A program made the position numbers and the translations under genes. A stretch of DNA of 64,000 nt from CAVPJC01 sp963705155 (GTDB lineage: Bacteria > Chloroflexota > Anaerolineae > Anaerolineales > UBA4823): the NCBI GenBank assembly GCA_963705155.1, contig CAVPJC010000013.1:563083-627082 (forward strand), read 5' to 3'. Below, in pieces: positions 48,099 through 56,658 of this stretch. The notes beneath the pieces are model-generated. The model was not told where the DNA came from. It did not search any database and worked only from the letters and a program-made list of their open reading frames with translations. How positions within the stretch are numbered: the first letter of the stretch is position 1; each line of letters begins with the position of its first letter.

Positions 48099-49526
48099 TT
48101 ACAGATACTTTTCAATAGACCAGCCGCCCGCTTTCATAACGTCAAGGGGGATTTCTTTATCGGTCGGCTTGACTAACAGACGACTGTGGCCGGTTAGTGC
48201 ATCCAGCACATCGCCCATCGCATCGGCCAGCGCCACCGGCCGATCGAGCAGCTGCGCGATCCGCAGCGGCGACACATCGTCCAGCGCCACCCCCTGCGGA
48301 TGATCGAACATGATACGCGGCAGCACAATCACTTCACCCAATTCATGCTTCTTAGACTGATTGATGACATCATCACCCATCAACAGGCCAGACACCATGA
48401 TCGTCTCACCCAAGCGCTCATTCACCACCGGAATCACGTCAACTGGAAGACCACTCAGGTGCGTGAACTCTTGCGCGGCTTTGGTCAACGTCGGCGCGAA
48501 CAGCGTCCCCGTGACAAGGGTGGCACTTGCATGCCGCAGTTCGCTGATTCGTTGATTCGTTGACTCGCGGCTTCGCTTAATCTCTCGCTTCACCTTCTGC
48601 CAATCATCCAGAAAACTCCGTACCATCCCCTGCCCGTTTTCTTCCAGTGACAAACCGTCATAATACGAACGAGGCGGGATCGGTTCATCGAGCTGCAGGT
48701 ACCATTCGTCGGTGAGATAGGCGAAGCGCACACCGAACCGCGTCAGATACTCCTGCTGATGGCCGTGCACTTCGTCGACGATGACGCGCATCTCTGCTTT
48801 GGTGAGCGGACGCCGATCGTATTTGTGGTGCCGCGTCAATCCGACCGGCACCACGCACACTGATGAGACGTGCGGCCACAACGTCGCCAGATCATGGATC
48901 GATTGGCCGAGATGCTGTCCGTCGTTCAAGCCTGGCGTGATCACCAACTGTGTGTGAACTTCAATGTCGTGCTTGGCCAGCCAACGCAGCTGCTCCATGA
49001 TGTTCGGCGCAGTGGGATTGCGCAGGCAGGCGCGGCGCACGTTGAGATCGGTGGCATGAACCGAGACATACAGTGGGGAGAGGAACTGATCGGCGATGCG
49101 CTGCCAGTCGTGTTCTGAGAGATTGGTCAGCGTGACGAAGTGGCCGTGCAGAAACGAGTAGCGATAGTCGTCGTCTTTGACATACAGCGCCCGCCGCATG
49201 CGGTTGGGCATCTGCAGCACAAAGCAGAACGGGCACAAATTGTTGCAGCGCCGGATGTCGGTATCGAACGTGGGATGCTCGAACTCAATACCGAGCGTCT
49301 GGTTGTAGTCGCGCCCGCCTTTGCAGGTAAGCAGCATGCCATTGCGCCGGATCTGCAACTCGATCCATTCGTCGGCAGCGTAGAACTGCACATCGATGAC
49401 ATCTTCGACCGGATGACCGTTGACTTCGATAATCTCATCGCCAACCTGCAAACCGATCTCGGCCGCAAAACTCTCCGGCTCGATTGCCGCGATGATACCC
49501 CCGCGTGTTGTCGTGTTCAATCTCAC
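48099..49526 (-). CDS. PDZ/DUF512 radical SAM protein
   Basis: 475 residues. The N-terminal PDZ domain (about 8-75, AAIEPESFAAEIGLQVGDEI) is followed by a radical SAM-like core with the cysteine cluster RRCNNLCPFCFVLQMP (C-x3-C-x2-C) near residue 95 and YVSVHATDLNVRR. The C-terminal DUF512 domain carries LVTGTLFAPTLTK, VVNERLGETIMVSGLLMGDD and MFDHPQGVALDD. Found widely in cyanobacteria, Chloroflexota and clostridia, with function unproved. Its start overlaps the plsC stop by ATGA, so cmk, plsC and this gene form one operon. Confidence 0.92.
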   Translation of the reverse strand: MRLNTTTRGGIIAAIEPESFAAEIGLQVGDEIIEVNGHPVEDVIDVQFYAADEWIELQIRRNGMLLTCKGGRDYNQTLGIEFEHPTFDTDIRRCNNLCPFCFVLQMPNRMRRALYVKDDDYRYSFLHGHFVTLTNLSEHDWQRIADQFLSPLYVSVHATDLNVRRACLRNPTAPNIMEQLRWLAKHDIEVHTQLVITPGLNDGQHLGQSIHDLATLWPHVSSVCVVPVGLTRHHKYDRRPLTKAEMRVIVDEVHGHQQEYLTRFGVRFAYLTDEWYLQLDEPIPPRSYYDGLSLEENGQGMVRSFLDDWQKVKREIKRSRESTNQRISELRHASATLVTGTLFAPTLTKAAQEFTHLSGLPVDVIPVVNERLGETIMVSGLLMGDDVINQSKKHELGEVIVLPRIMFDHPQGVALDDVSPLRIAQLLDRPVALADAMGDVLDALTGHSRLLVKPTDKEIPLDVMKAGGWSIEKYL

Positions 49527-50278
49527 TTCCCCTGCGGCGCAAACTTCACGTATTTTGCCGTCGCTTGCTCCAGGTCTTCATACAGGCCACGTTGTTCCGG
49601 CGGCAGCAGCGCGGCGAGTTGATACATGGCTTCGCCCGTCATCTGCTTAAGTATCTCGGCCGTGGCGCGTTCGCCGCCTGGATCGAGATAGAATGGCTGG
49701 CCGAAACGGTACGTGACATGCGTCTTCTTCATCTTCCAGTAATTGTGCTTAAACGCGGGCGTGCCGCTGATGCCCACCGGCACGATCGGCACCTTGGCGC
49801 GATACGCGACGAAAGCGATGCCTTCGTGCGCTTCGCCCAGGCCGCCCGTCTCGCTGCGATGTCCCTCGGGCGCGATCAACACGGCCAGGCCTGCTTCCAG
49901 CGCATCCAGCACACGGCGCAGGGCACTGAGATCCGCTGCCCCACGATTGACCGGGATCGAATCGAACGAGCGCAGCAAAGGGCCAATGATTTTATCTTCA
50001 TACGCCTCGACCTTGGCCATGGACACCATGGGGCGCGGCATCATGCCGGTGAGAATGACCGGATCGAGAAAGGCAACGTGGTTGATCATCATGATGACCG
50101 GGCCTGTGCACGGGATGTTCTCCCAGCCCTGCTTCTCCAGATCGAGCCACAGCCACATGCCGAAATGCAAGCCGGTCAATAACACACGGCCCGGCCAGCG
50201 CAGTTTGTAATGCTGATAGAACTCTTGTCTTTGCTGCGCTGGCGCGTCAGCGCAGGCGGTTGCGGATTCATGTCTCAC
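49523..50278 (-). CDS. plsC: 1-acyl-sn-glycerol-3-phosphate acyltransferase-like protein
   Basis: 251-residue membrane-associated acyltransferase that acylates lysophosphatidate in phospholipid synthesis. Motif I is NHVAFLD (H-x4-D). Motif II falls in DSIPVNRGAADLS, motif III is APEGHRSETGGLGEAHEG, and motif IV follows in KVPIVPVGISGT. An N-terminal hydrophobic segment (GRVLLTGLHFGMWLWLDL) may anchor it. It overlaps cmk upstream and the radical SAM gene downstream by four bases each. Confidence 0.9.
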   Translation of the reverse strand: MRHESATACADAPAQQRQEFYQHYKLRWPGRVLLTGLHFGMWLWLDLEKQGWENIPCTGPVIMMINHVAFLDPVILTGMMPRPMVSMAKVEAYEDKIIGPLLRSFDSIPVNRGAADLSALRRVLDALEAGLAVLIAPEGHRSETGGLGEAHEGIAFVAYRAKVPIVPVGISGTPAFKHNYWKMKKTHVTYRFGQPFYLDPGGERATAEILKQMTGEAMYQLAALLPPEQRGLYEDLEQATAKYVKFAPQGK

Positions 50279-50958
50279 AGTTCCTGGGCGATGAGTTCTT
50301 CAACACGGGCGATCACTTCTTCCACGCTCAATCGGGTCGAGTCGATGATCACGGCATCGGGTGCAGCTTTCAACGGCGCGGTGGCGCGGCCGCTATCGAT
50401 CGCATCGCGGCGCTTCACGTTGTCGAGTATCGACCCGTAGGTCTGCGACTGATCGCCGCGTGTCTGCACTTCTCGAAGACGCCGCCGGGCGCGTTCTTCC
50501 GCCGAAGCATCCAGATAGATCTTCAGCGGCGCTTCCGGCAGCACTACCGTGCCGATGTCACGACCTACCATCACCACGTTACCGCGCAGGCCGATGCGGC
50601 GCTGTTGGGCCGTGAGAGCAGATCGGACGCCCGGATAAACCGAAACCAGGGACACCTTGGCATCCACCTCCGGCGAGCGAATCGCCCACGTCACATCGAC
50701 GCCATCGCACAGCACATCATACTGGCGACCATCATCCTGCGAAGGCGGCTTCACATCGATCTGCAGCGACTCGGTCAATATCGTCACGGCGGGTTCGTCG
50801 GAAACAGCCACATCCCGATCGAGCACGGCCCACGTCGCGGCGCGATACATCACGCCGGTGTCGAAGTAGAGATAGTTCAGCTTGCGAGCCAGCGCATTGG
50901 CGATGGTGCTCTTGCCCGAAGCCGCCGGGCCATCGATGGCGATGATGGTTGGTTTCAT
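50275..50958 (-). CDS. cmk: Cytidylate kinase
   Basis: Phosphorylates CMP and dCMP. 227 residues. P-loop IDGPAASGKST (residues 8-18), DTGVMYRAATWAVLDRDV, the CMP-binding insert DVTWAIRSPEVDAKVSLVSV, and the lid region VMVGRDIGTVVLPEAPLKIY are canonical. First gene of the cmk-plsC-radical SAM operon; the cmk-plsC pairing is common. Frame intact. Confidence 0.96.
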   Translation of the reverse strand: MKPTIIAIDGPAASGKSTIANALARKLNYLYFDTGVMYRAATWAVLDRDVAVSDEPAVTILTESLQIDVKPPSQDDGRQYDVLCDGVDVTWAIRSPEVDAKVSLVSVYPGVRSALTAQQRRIGLRGNVVMVGRDIGTVVLPEAPLKIYLDASAEERARRRLREVQTRGDQSQTYGSILDNVKRRDAIDSGRATAPLKAAPDAVIIDSTRLSVEEVIARVEELIAQEL

Positions 50959-51126
50959 GAGTCATCCGTTCGAGAGAGTATGGCGATTCTACCCGAACGC
51001 TGTGGACTTGTCCACGAGCCGTATTGATTGTACCTGATCAAGAATAATGATCACCGTGCCATGAGTTCACACACAACAGCATGAGCACAAAGCAAGCCAA
51101 ACGATGCGGCATGGTAGAATGGGCTT

Positions 51127-52554
51127 ATGCGATTTCACCGATTAGTCGCCTTGCTGGTATGCCTGTCGCCTCTCGTGTTGACCGCCTGTGTGCCTCAAAT
51201 GATCGCGACGCCGGCAGTAACGCCATCTGCTACAGCGGAACGGCCCAACCCGACACCAATCATTGCCTGGGACACCTCGCAGCGGAATCGACCAATCACC
51301 TGCGCTGACCTGGACGCGCCATGGGCAGCAAATGATTGGTCAACAGTCATCAATGTCTTGCAGGCGCTGCAAGAAGCCCGACAAGAATGCGGTACCGAGC
51401 CGTTGGGCGCTAAGATGTATGCAGCACATTTCAACTACGCCACTGCCCTCGAAGCCGCTGGCAAGCCAGCAGAGGCAACAACGCATTATCTTGCCGCACT
51501 GACGATCAACACACGTGGACGTGAAGCGCTGACCGCCTTAGCACGCTTGAAGGCGTTGCCCACATTACCTGCGCCGCCGTGTCAGCCGACCGAGGTCGCG
51601 CCGTACACCGCCACGCCGGGCGATTTCGTCAAAGTGAATGAACGCGGCTTTGCCTTAAATGACGAACCGTTATATCTTCGCGGCTTCAATTATTATCCGC
51701 GCCATGCACCATGGGAAACATTCCTGCCGAATGCTAACTTGGCCGAAGTCGCGCAAGAATTAGATCTGATTGCCGAAGCCGGGTTCAACACCTTGCGCAT
51801 CGCGCTGTGGTACGACCCATTGTTTACCTGCAAACCGGAAGATGCTGTTCCCAATGCCGATGGCTTTGCCAAGCTTGATGCTCTGATTGAGTTGGCACGA
51901 GATCGCAAGCTGAAACTGATTGTGACGCTGAATGACTTGCCTGATTTCTATTTCCGCCCACTGTATACAGATTACGCGCGTTATGATGCTCAAACCGTCT
52001 TCATTGTCAGCCGTTATCGCGCTGAGCCTGCCCTCTTGGCGTGGGATTTACGGAACGAACCCGATCTGGATTATGGCGCAGACGGGCGAGCTGCGGTGAC
52101 CTCTGCTAAGGCAGTAAGCAAGTGGCTCACACACGTTGCCGAGATCGTTCGCCGGAACGATCAACGCCATCTCATCACAATCGGTTGGTGGGGCAATGCC
52201 ACAATCGCTAATGATGCCGTGGATTTCCTATCATTTCATCATTGGACAGATGCGACACAATTGGCGCAACGCATCAGAGCATTGCAAACCGCAAGCAACA
52301 AGCCGATCGTGCTAGAGGAAGTCGGCTATCCCGCCTGGGATCAAAACAGCGAAGCCTGGCAAACGAAGTCTCTGCAGAAGGTGCTTAGCGTTGCAGAAAA
52401 CAGCGGCATTGCTGGCTGGCTTATCTGGACCGCTTTCGATTTCGTTCTCCCGTCTGGACAAGCACCGAGTCCAGAATATTCCTTCGGTTTGTGGCGCACC
52501 GATTTGACACCCAAGCCAGCTTTATCAGTTTTGCCATTGCCCGCCCTGCCCTGA
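51127..52554 (+). CDS. Lipoprotein with TPR-like segment and GH5-type glycosidase domain
   Basis: 475 residues. Signal peptide with lipobox LTAC (Cys21) predicts an exported lipoprotein. A short helical TPR-like stretch (about 85-140, AHFNYATALEAAGKPAEATT) follows. A TIM-barrel glycoside hydrolase domain of clan GH-A occupies about 165-470: FALNDEPLYLRGFNYYPRH, the acid/base in WDLRNEPDLDYG and the nucleophile in KPIVLEEVGYPAWD. Target polysaccharide unknown; mannan or cellulose are family examples. Frame intact. Confidence 0.85.
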   Translation: MRFHRLVALLVCLSPLVLTACVPQMIATPAVTPSATAERPNPTPIIAWDTSQRNRPITCADLDAPWAANDWSTVINVLQALQEARQECGTEPLGAKMYAAHFNYATALEAAGKPAEATTHYLAALTINTRGREALTALARLKALPTLPAPPCQPTEVAPYTATPGDFVKVNERGFALNDEPLYLRGFNYYPRHAPWETFLPNANLAEVAQELDLIAEAGFNTLRIALWYDPLFTCKPEDAVPNADGFAKLDALIELARDRKLKLIVTLNDLPDFYFRPLYTDYARYDAQTVFIVSRYRAEPALLAWDLRNEPDLDYGADGRAAVTSAKAVSKWLTHVAEIVRRNDQRHLITIGWWGNATIANDAVDFLSFHHWTDATQLAQRIRALQTASNKPIVLEEVGYPAWDQNSEAWQTKSLQKVLSVAENSGIAGWLIWTAFDFVLPSGQAPSPEYSFGLWRTDLTPKPALSVLPLPALP

Positions 52555-52563
52555 AGCACGTGC

Positions 52564-52578
52564 TACAATCTCATTGTA
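52564..52578. promoter_or_regulatory. Perfect palindrome upstream of the FrnE/DsbA-like gene
   Basis: TACAATCTCATTGTA is a perfect 6-3-6 palindrome 36 bases before the start codon, overlapping a TACAAT word that could be a -10 box. The form suits a dimeric repressor (operator-like), though no regulator can be named. It could also just be a short terminator stem for the preceding gene, but no T run follows. Confidence 0.35.
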
Positions 52579-52614
52579 ACAATTCACGATTTGGCTTGGA
52601 GTGATTCAGCGAAC

Positions 52615-53220
52615 ATGACTATTCGAATTGATGTCTGGTCGGATTTTGTTTGACCGTGGTGCTTCCTCGTTTCCTCCAGTTTGGAGAAACTCAAGCAAGC
52701 GCATGCTGTGGAAGTGATCTGGCATTCGTACGAACTGCGCCCGATCGGTTCACCGCCGATTCCGCCGGAATATCTGGCGCGCATTCAGGCGGGAAAACCG
52801 CGTCTGCTGCAACTGGCGCGCGAGCAGTACGGGCTGGAACTCAATCCAGGCCCGTCGGGCATTCACTCGCGGGCGGCGTTGATCGGCGCGAAGTTTGCCG
52901 AGGCGCAGGGCAAAGGCCCGCAATATCACGACGCTATCTTTCGCGCCTACTGGCAGCGCGCCAATAACGTCGGCGATGCGGAGGTGCTTGCCGAGATCGC
53001 GTACTCGATCGGCTTGGAGCGTGAATCGTTTCTGGCCGCCCTGCAAGACGAACACTACTCAGCGCAAGTTGATGCCGACATCGACGAGGCCTATTCCTAC
53101 GGACTAACCGGCGTCCCGGCGTTGATCTTCGGCCAGCGCTATTTGGTCTCTGGCGCGCAGCCGCATGAGGTTTTACGACAAGTGGTGGAAAAGGTTGAAG
53201 CCGAAGGAAAGAGAGATTGA
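52615..53220 (+). CDS. FrnE/DsbA-like oxidoreductase with UGA at the active-site Cys (candidate selenoprotein)
   Basis: Reading from the ATG at 52615 gives MTIRIDVWSDFV, then TGA (codon 13, 52651-52653), then PWCFLVSSSLEKLKQ and an intact frame to 53220; total 201 residues if UGA is read. Relatives of this FrnE subfamily have CPWC here, so the stop replaces precisely the first redox cysteine, giving U-P-W-C. The rest is typical: HSYELRPIGSPPIPPEYLA, a helical insert, then YGLTGVPALIFGQRYLVSGA with the cis-Pro loop and QPHEVLRQVVE. A hairpin follows the UGA at SECIS distance. GGAGTG precedes the start. Alternatives are a single-base error or true pseudogene; no sel genes lie in the window. Confidence 0.75.
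52669..52690 (+). promoter_or_regulatory. Candidate bacterial SECIS hairpin
   Basis: Arms GTTTCCTCC and GGAGAAAC pair as 4+4 bp with one bulged C, closing a five-base loop AGTTT. The loop begins 25 bases after the UGA and has G as its second base. Known bacterial SECIS elements lie immediately downstream of UGA, inside the reading frame, with a short stem and G in the first loop positions, so the geometry fits. Folding has not been computed. Confidence 0.45.
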
Positions 53221-53307
53221 GAGATAGAGCGATGGAGAGACGGAACCAAGAACGGCTCCGTCTCCTGCATATTCTCAGGCTAACTCTAGGGTTGACTGAC
53301 GATCCGT

Positions 53308-53406
53308 CATGCCCGAAGGTTGTTGTCGGGCATCCAGATCAACCATTGGCGCACGTTGCTGATCGAGTTTCTGGATTCCCGCTAAAAACGCGCGGGAATG
53401 ACGCTG
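53308..53406. repeat. Palindromic repeat, GTCATGCCCGAAG...GGGAATGACG type
   Basis: CGTCATGCCCGAAGGTTGTT, with TCGGGCATCCAGA, at one end and TTTCTGGATTCCCGC, then GCGGGAATGACG, at the other. The arms CCAGA / TCTGG and CGTCA / TGACG are inverted. A related fragment, GTCATGCCCGAGCGCTGGTA, occurs at 57759. Intergenic, between the FrnE-like gene and the pseudouridine synthase gene. Confidence 0.65.
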
Positions 53407-53439
53407 TGTCGTGCTGTCGGAATCAAAACAGGCACCGAT

Positions 53440-54324
53440 CTAGCGCGCCCGCGACCGTGTGGCTGGCGATCGTCTACCGCTGCTTGAAGTCCTGGAATTG
53501 CGTGCCTGCGGCGCACGCGGTGCACTACTCGGTTTCTTCGTGGTACCTGCACCCTTCCGGGTGTTCGTAGACTTTGTGCTCTTCGGGGATCGTTTTTCCG
53601 CGCGCGGCTCGATCAAACCTTGCAGTAATTTAATCTCCGACGCCGAGAGATGCCGCCACTCGCCCACCTTCAAGTTGATCAAGCGAATCGGCCCGATGCG
53701 CACCCGCTGCAAATATTTTACAGGATGCCCCAGCATCCCGGCCACTTCGCGAATCTGCCGCTTGCGGCCTTCGTGCATGGTCACGCGCACCCAGGTCAGC
53801 CCACGATCGCCGCCGGTCACTTCCACTTTGGCGGGCGCTGTCTTCTGACCTTCCAACAACACGCCATGTCGCCATGCCTTCAAGGTACTCGCGCTGGGCT
53901 CGCCTTCCACCAGCACACGATATTCCTTCTCGTGCTCGTAGCGTGGATGCGTCAACGCGTTGGCGAGATCGCCGTCGTTGGTCAGCAGCACCAAACCTTC
54001 GCTATCGGCATCCAAACGACCAACGGGATACAGATGGCCTTCGAGCGGGATCAGATCGCGCACGGTCTTGCGGCCGAACTCGTCGGCGTTGGTCGTCACC
54101 ACCCCGATCGGCTTGTTGAGCGCGAGATAGATCCGCTTTGATTCAAAGTGCACGCGCTTGCCATCGACCTTGATCACGTCGCGGATCGGATCGGCCTTGG
54201 CGCCAAGTTCGACCACCTGGCCGTTGACGGTGACGCGATGCTCGGTTAGGAATTCTTCGCACGCTCGACGCGAGCCATAGCCCGCCTGCGCCAGTAGTTT
54301 TTGAATGCGTTCTTCAGTCATCAA
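53440..54324 (-). CDS. rluB: Pseudouridine synthase, RluB/RsuA family
   Basis: Isomerises uridine in rRNA. 294 residues: S4 RNA-binding domain (about 5-60, RIQKLLAQAGYGSRRACEEF), then the catalytic domain with LALNKPIGVVTT, the active-site Asp in GRLDADSEGLVLLTND, and HEGRKRQIREVAGMLGHPV. The C-terminus is a long Ser/Thr/Arg/Lys-rich tail (from about 240), probably disordered and RNA-binding. The start is one of two adjacent ATGs. RluB is favoured over RsuA or RluE by general likeness only; often encoded near scpB, which lies further right here. Confidence 0.9.
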   Translation of the reverse strand: MMTEERIQKLLAQAGYGSRRACEEFLTEHRVTVNGQVVELGAKADPIRDVIKVDGKRVHFESKRIYLALNKPIGVVTTNADEFGRKTVRDLIPLEGHLYPVGRLDADSEGLVLLTNDGDLANALTHPRYEHEKEYRVLVEGEPSASTLKAWRHGVLLEGQKTAPAKVEVTGGDRGLTWVRVTMHEGRKRQIREVAGMLGHPVKYLQRVRIGPIRLINLKVGEWRHLSASEIKLLQGLIEPRAEKRSPKSTKSTNTRKGAGTTKKPSSAPRAPQARNSRTSSSGRRSPATRSRAR

Positions 54325-54325
54325 T

Positions 54326-55456
54326 TCATCCTTTGTACGCTTCTGCCATCTTGATGCGCTTACCCAGCGCCGGATGCGAGTGCAGCAAGAATTCTTCCCA
54401 CGGCTCGGGATCGACTTCGCCCAGGTTCTGATTTGCCAAACGTGTCATCGCGCCGATGAAGGCCTGCGGATTGTGCGTCGCTTGCAAGGCATACGCATCG
54501 GCTTTGCGCTCACGCCAGCGCGAAAAGGCGTTGCCCAGCGGCATGGTGATCAATCCGAACAGACCTATCACCAGCACGAACAGCGGTAGGCTCGCCGGAT
54601 CGGCGGGACTGGTGTAACCGAAGACACTCACTCCCCAATTCATCACCACCGATGCGATCCACAACCCGATGACGGTTGAAGCAGTCTCCATGACAATGCC
54701 GATCGGAATATCTTTGTTGACGTGATGGCCCAACTCGTGCGCCAGAACTGATTCGATTTCATCCGCGCTGAATTCGGTCAGCAGTGTATCGCCCAGTACG
54801 ATACGGCGCGTGTTGCCCAGTCCCATCAACGCGGCGTTGGCGGCCTTCGTGCGGCGGCTCATGTCGAACTTGTACACGCCGCGCACTTTGGTATGCGCGC
54901 GTTCAGCCAGGCGGATCAATCGGGCGGAGAGGTCCGCGTATTCTTCGCCCAGCGGCACGACTTTGTAAAAGATCGGCATGATCAAGATCGGCGAGAGGTT
55001 CGCCAGCACCACCGTGAACAGCAGCATGATGGCCGCCGCCCACAACCACCACGTCTCCGGCGCGGCACGCAGCACCGCGTAGATCACCTCGATGACGATG
55101 AAACCAATCACGCCGCCGATCAAGATCGATTTGATCTGATCGCTGATCCAGCCCCCGATCGTTTGAGTGGACAACTCGAAGCGATGTGGCAGCACGAAGC
55201 CGGAATAGTATGATAGCGGCAGATCGATCACGTAGAGGATCGCCACAAACACAAACGCCACGCCGGCCACCAGAAACCAATCGGATGTGGAGATGGCCGC
55301 CAGGGCGTTCTTCACGGCGATCGACCAGCCGAAGATCAGCCAGGCCAGAACGTACACCCCGCCAAGCGCCAGATCGACGAAGAACAATCTGCGTTCGAGG
55401 CGCGCATACTCTTTGGCTTTCTTCTGCCGTTCAGGATCGAGTTTGACTTCTGTCAT
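54326..55456 (-). CDS. M48 family membrane metallopeptidase
   Basis: Zinc protease of the CAAX protease 1/Ste24 branch. HELGHHVNKD carries the HExxH-type zinc site, though here the sequence is H-E-L-G-H as usual for M48. A conserved Asn/Arg-rich KAANAALMGLGNTRRIVLGD precedes it and the third ligand region ERKADAYALQ follows. Several membrane helices occur in the N-terminal half (VDLALGGVYVLAWLIFGW, ISTSDWFLVAGVAFVFVAIL). About 376 residues from the ATG at 55456, which has GGGGAG in front; an ATG 18 bases upstream is less well placed. Likely role: membrane protein quality control. Confidence 0.93.
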   Translation of the reverse strand: MTEVKLDPERQKKAKEYARLERRLFFVDLALGGVYVLAWLIFGWSIAVKNALAAISTSDWFLVAGVAFVFVAILYVIDLPLSYYSGFVLPHRFELSTQTIGGWISDQIKSILIGGVIGFIVIEVIYAVLRAAPETWWLWAAAIMLLFTVVLANLSPILIMPIFYKVVPLGEEYADLSARLIRLAERAHTKVRGVYKFDMSRRTKAANAALMGLGNTRRIVLGDTLLTEFSADEIESVLAHELGHHVNKDIPIGIVMETASTVIGLWIASVVMNWGVSVFGYTSPADPASLPLFVLVIGLFGLITMPLGNAFSRWRERKADAYALQATHNPQAFIGAMTRLANQNLGEVDPEPWEEFLLHSHPALGKRIKMAEAYKG

Positions 55457-55534
55457 GTTCTCCCCGTTTGCCATGATACCAAATTTGCGTCACAGGTGCA
55501 AACCCTCATAATTGATAAATAATTTTGCAAAATA

Positions 55535-55563
55535 TTGACAAATACTATTCAATATGATACAAT
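55535..55563 (+). promoter_or_regulatory. Sigma-70-type promoter of the pterin cluster
   Basis: TTGACA at 55535-55540, a 17-base spacer and TACAAT at 55558-55563, in an AT-rich patch unlike its surroundings. A GGAAGG site and the glycosyltransferase ATG follow within 19 bases. This is the clearest promoter in the window and would drive the downstream pterin genes. Confidence 0.7.
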
Positions 55564-55581
55564 TAGGAAGGTAAGATAACC

Positions 55582-56658
55582 ATGAAAAAAGCACTCTTTC
55601 TCACAACGTGGCCGACATCACTGGGACAAGGCAGTGGGACGGCGCTATTCATCCGATCGCTCAGGCAGGCCGTCGAGGCCGGCGGCACGCAGGTTGAGTT
55701 TGTCAATCCAACGCTGGACACGCGCGACTACGTGCAATTCACCCTCGATCGCTTCTGGTTCAACGTCGAGTTTGCGCGCGATCTGCGTCCGGCGCAGGCC
55801 GACTGGATTCTAGGGCTGGATTACGACGGTTTCGCGCTGCCCCGCCAGTCCGATCGGCCTTTCGTCGCCTCGGTACGCGCCGTGTTCGCCGATCTGATCG
55901 ATACTGAGCCGGACCCGTTTCGCACGATGCTACGCGCGCAAGCTTATTTTGAAGGCCAAAACGTGCGCCGGGCCGACTGGATCACGACGCCCAGCGCGTA
56001 TGCGAAAGGTAAGATTGTGGAGTATTACGGCGTCAATGAGAGCAAGGTCTATGCAATTCCCAACGGGATTGACCTGGTCGAGTGGGACGCGCACTGGGCG
56101 GCCATCCCTGAACCCGATCGCGCCCGGCGGCCCACGCTGCTGGCCGTGAGCAAGTTGTATCCGCGCAAAAAGATCGAAACGCTCATTCGCGCCGTGCCGC
56201 TGCTGCGCCAACATTTGCCCGACATCGATGTGCGGATTGTGGGCGGCGGTTTCGAATGGGACGCGCTGCAACGCTTGACCATTGAACTGGGCGTGGGGGA
56301 CAACGTGACGTGGCTAGGCGACATCAACGATCGACGGCGTGTGGTGGCCGAGTTTAAGCATTGCCACGTCTTCACGCATCCCAGCATTCAAGACGCCTTT
56401 GCCAACGTTTGTCTGGAAAGCATGGCCGCTGCCAAACCGCTGGTCGTATCCGATGCAGCCTCGATGCCGGGTCTGGTGCGCGAATCGAACAGCGGTTTAG
56501 TGGTGCCGCCAAATGATCCAGCCGCGCTGGCCGCCGCGTTGAGCGATCTGCTCCACGCCGAAGCGCGCCGCGACGAACTGGGTGACAACGGGCGGCGTTA
56601 TGCGGAGAAAATGACATGGCAGAATACAGCCGAACAATTCATGAACCTGATTCCTTGA
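55582..56658 (+). CDS. GT4-family glycosyltransferase
   Basis: 358 residues with GT-B fold. The N-terminal Gly-rich loop is WPTSLGQGSGTALFIRSL, then TPSAYAKGKIVEYYGVNESK and VYAIPNGIDLVEWD. The C-terminal nucleotide-sugar half has VSKLYPRKKIETLIRAVPLL, the HPSIQDAFANVCLESMAAAK motif (the EX7E-type region, here with Asp/Glu) and GLVVPPNDPAALAAAL. First gene after a strong promoter and overlapping the PTPS gene, so probably part of pterin metabolism. Cyanobacterial pterin glucosyltransferases are related GT4-type enzymes (from memory), so glycosylation of a tetrahydropterin is a reasonable guess. Confidence 0.85.
   Translation: MKKALFLTTWPTSLGQGSGTALFIRSLRQAVEAGGTQVEFVNPTLDTRDYVQFTLDRFWFNVEFARDLRPAQADWILGLDYDGFALPRQSDRPFVASVRAVFADLIDTEPDPFRTMLRAQAYFEGQNVRRADWITTPSAYAKGKIVEYYGVNESKVYAIPNGIDLVEWDAHWAAIPEPDRARRPTLLAVSKLYPRKKIETLIRAVPLLRQHLPDIDVRIVGGGFEWDALQRLTIELGVGDNVTWLGDINDRRRVVAEFKHCHVFTHPSIQDAFANVCLESMAAAKPLVVSDAASMPGLVRESNSGLVVPPNDPAALAAALSDLLHAEARRDELGDNGRRYAEKMTWQNTAEQFMNLIP

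Noticed and set aside
53217..53570. Plus-strand open frame of 117 residues
   Set aside because: It lies largely over a palindromic repeat and the antisense of the pseudouridine synthase gene, with low-complexity sequence and no relative.
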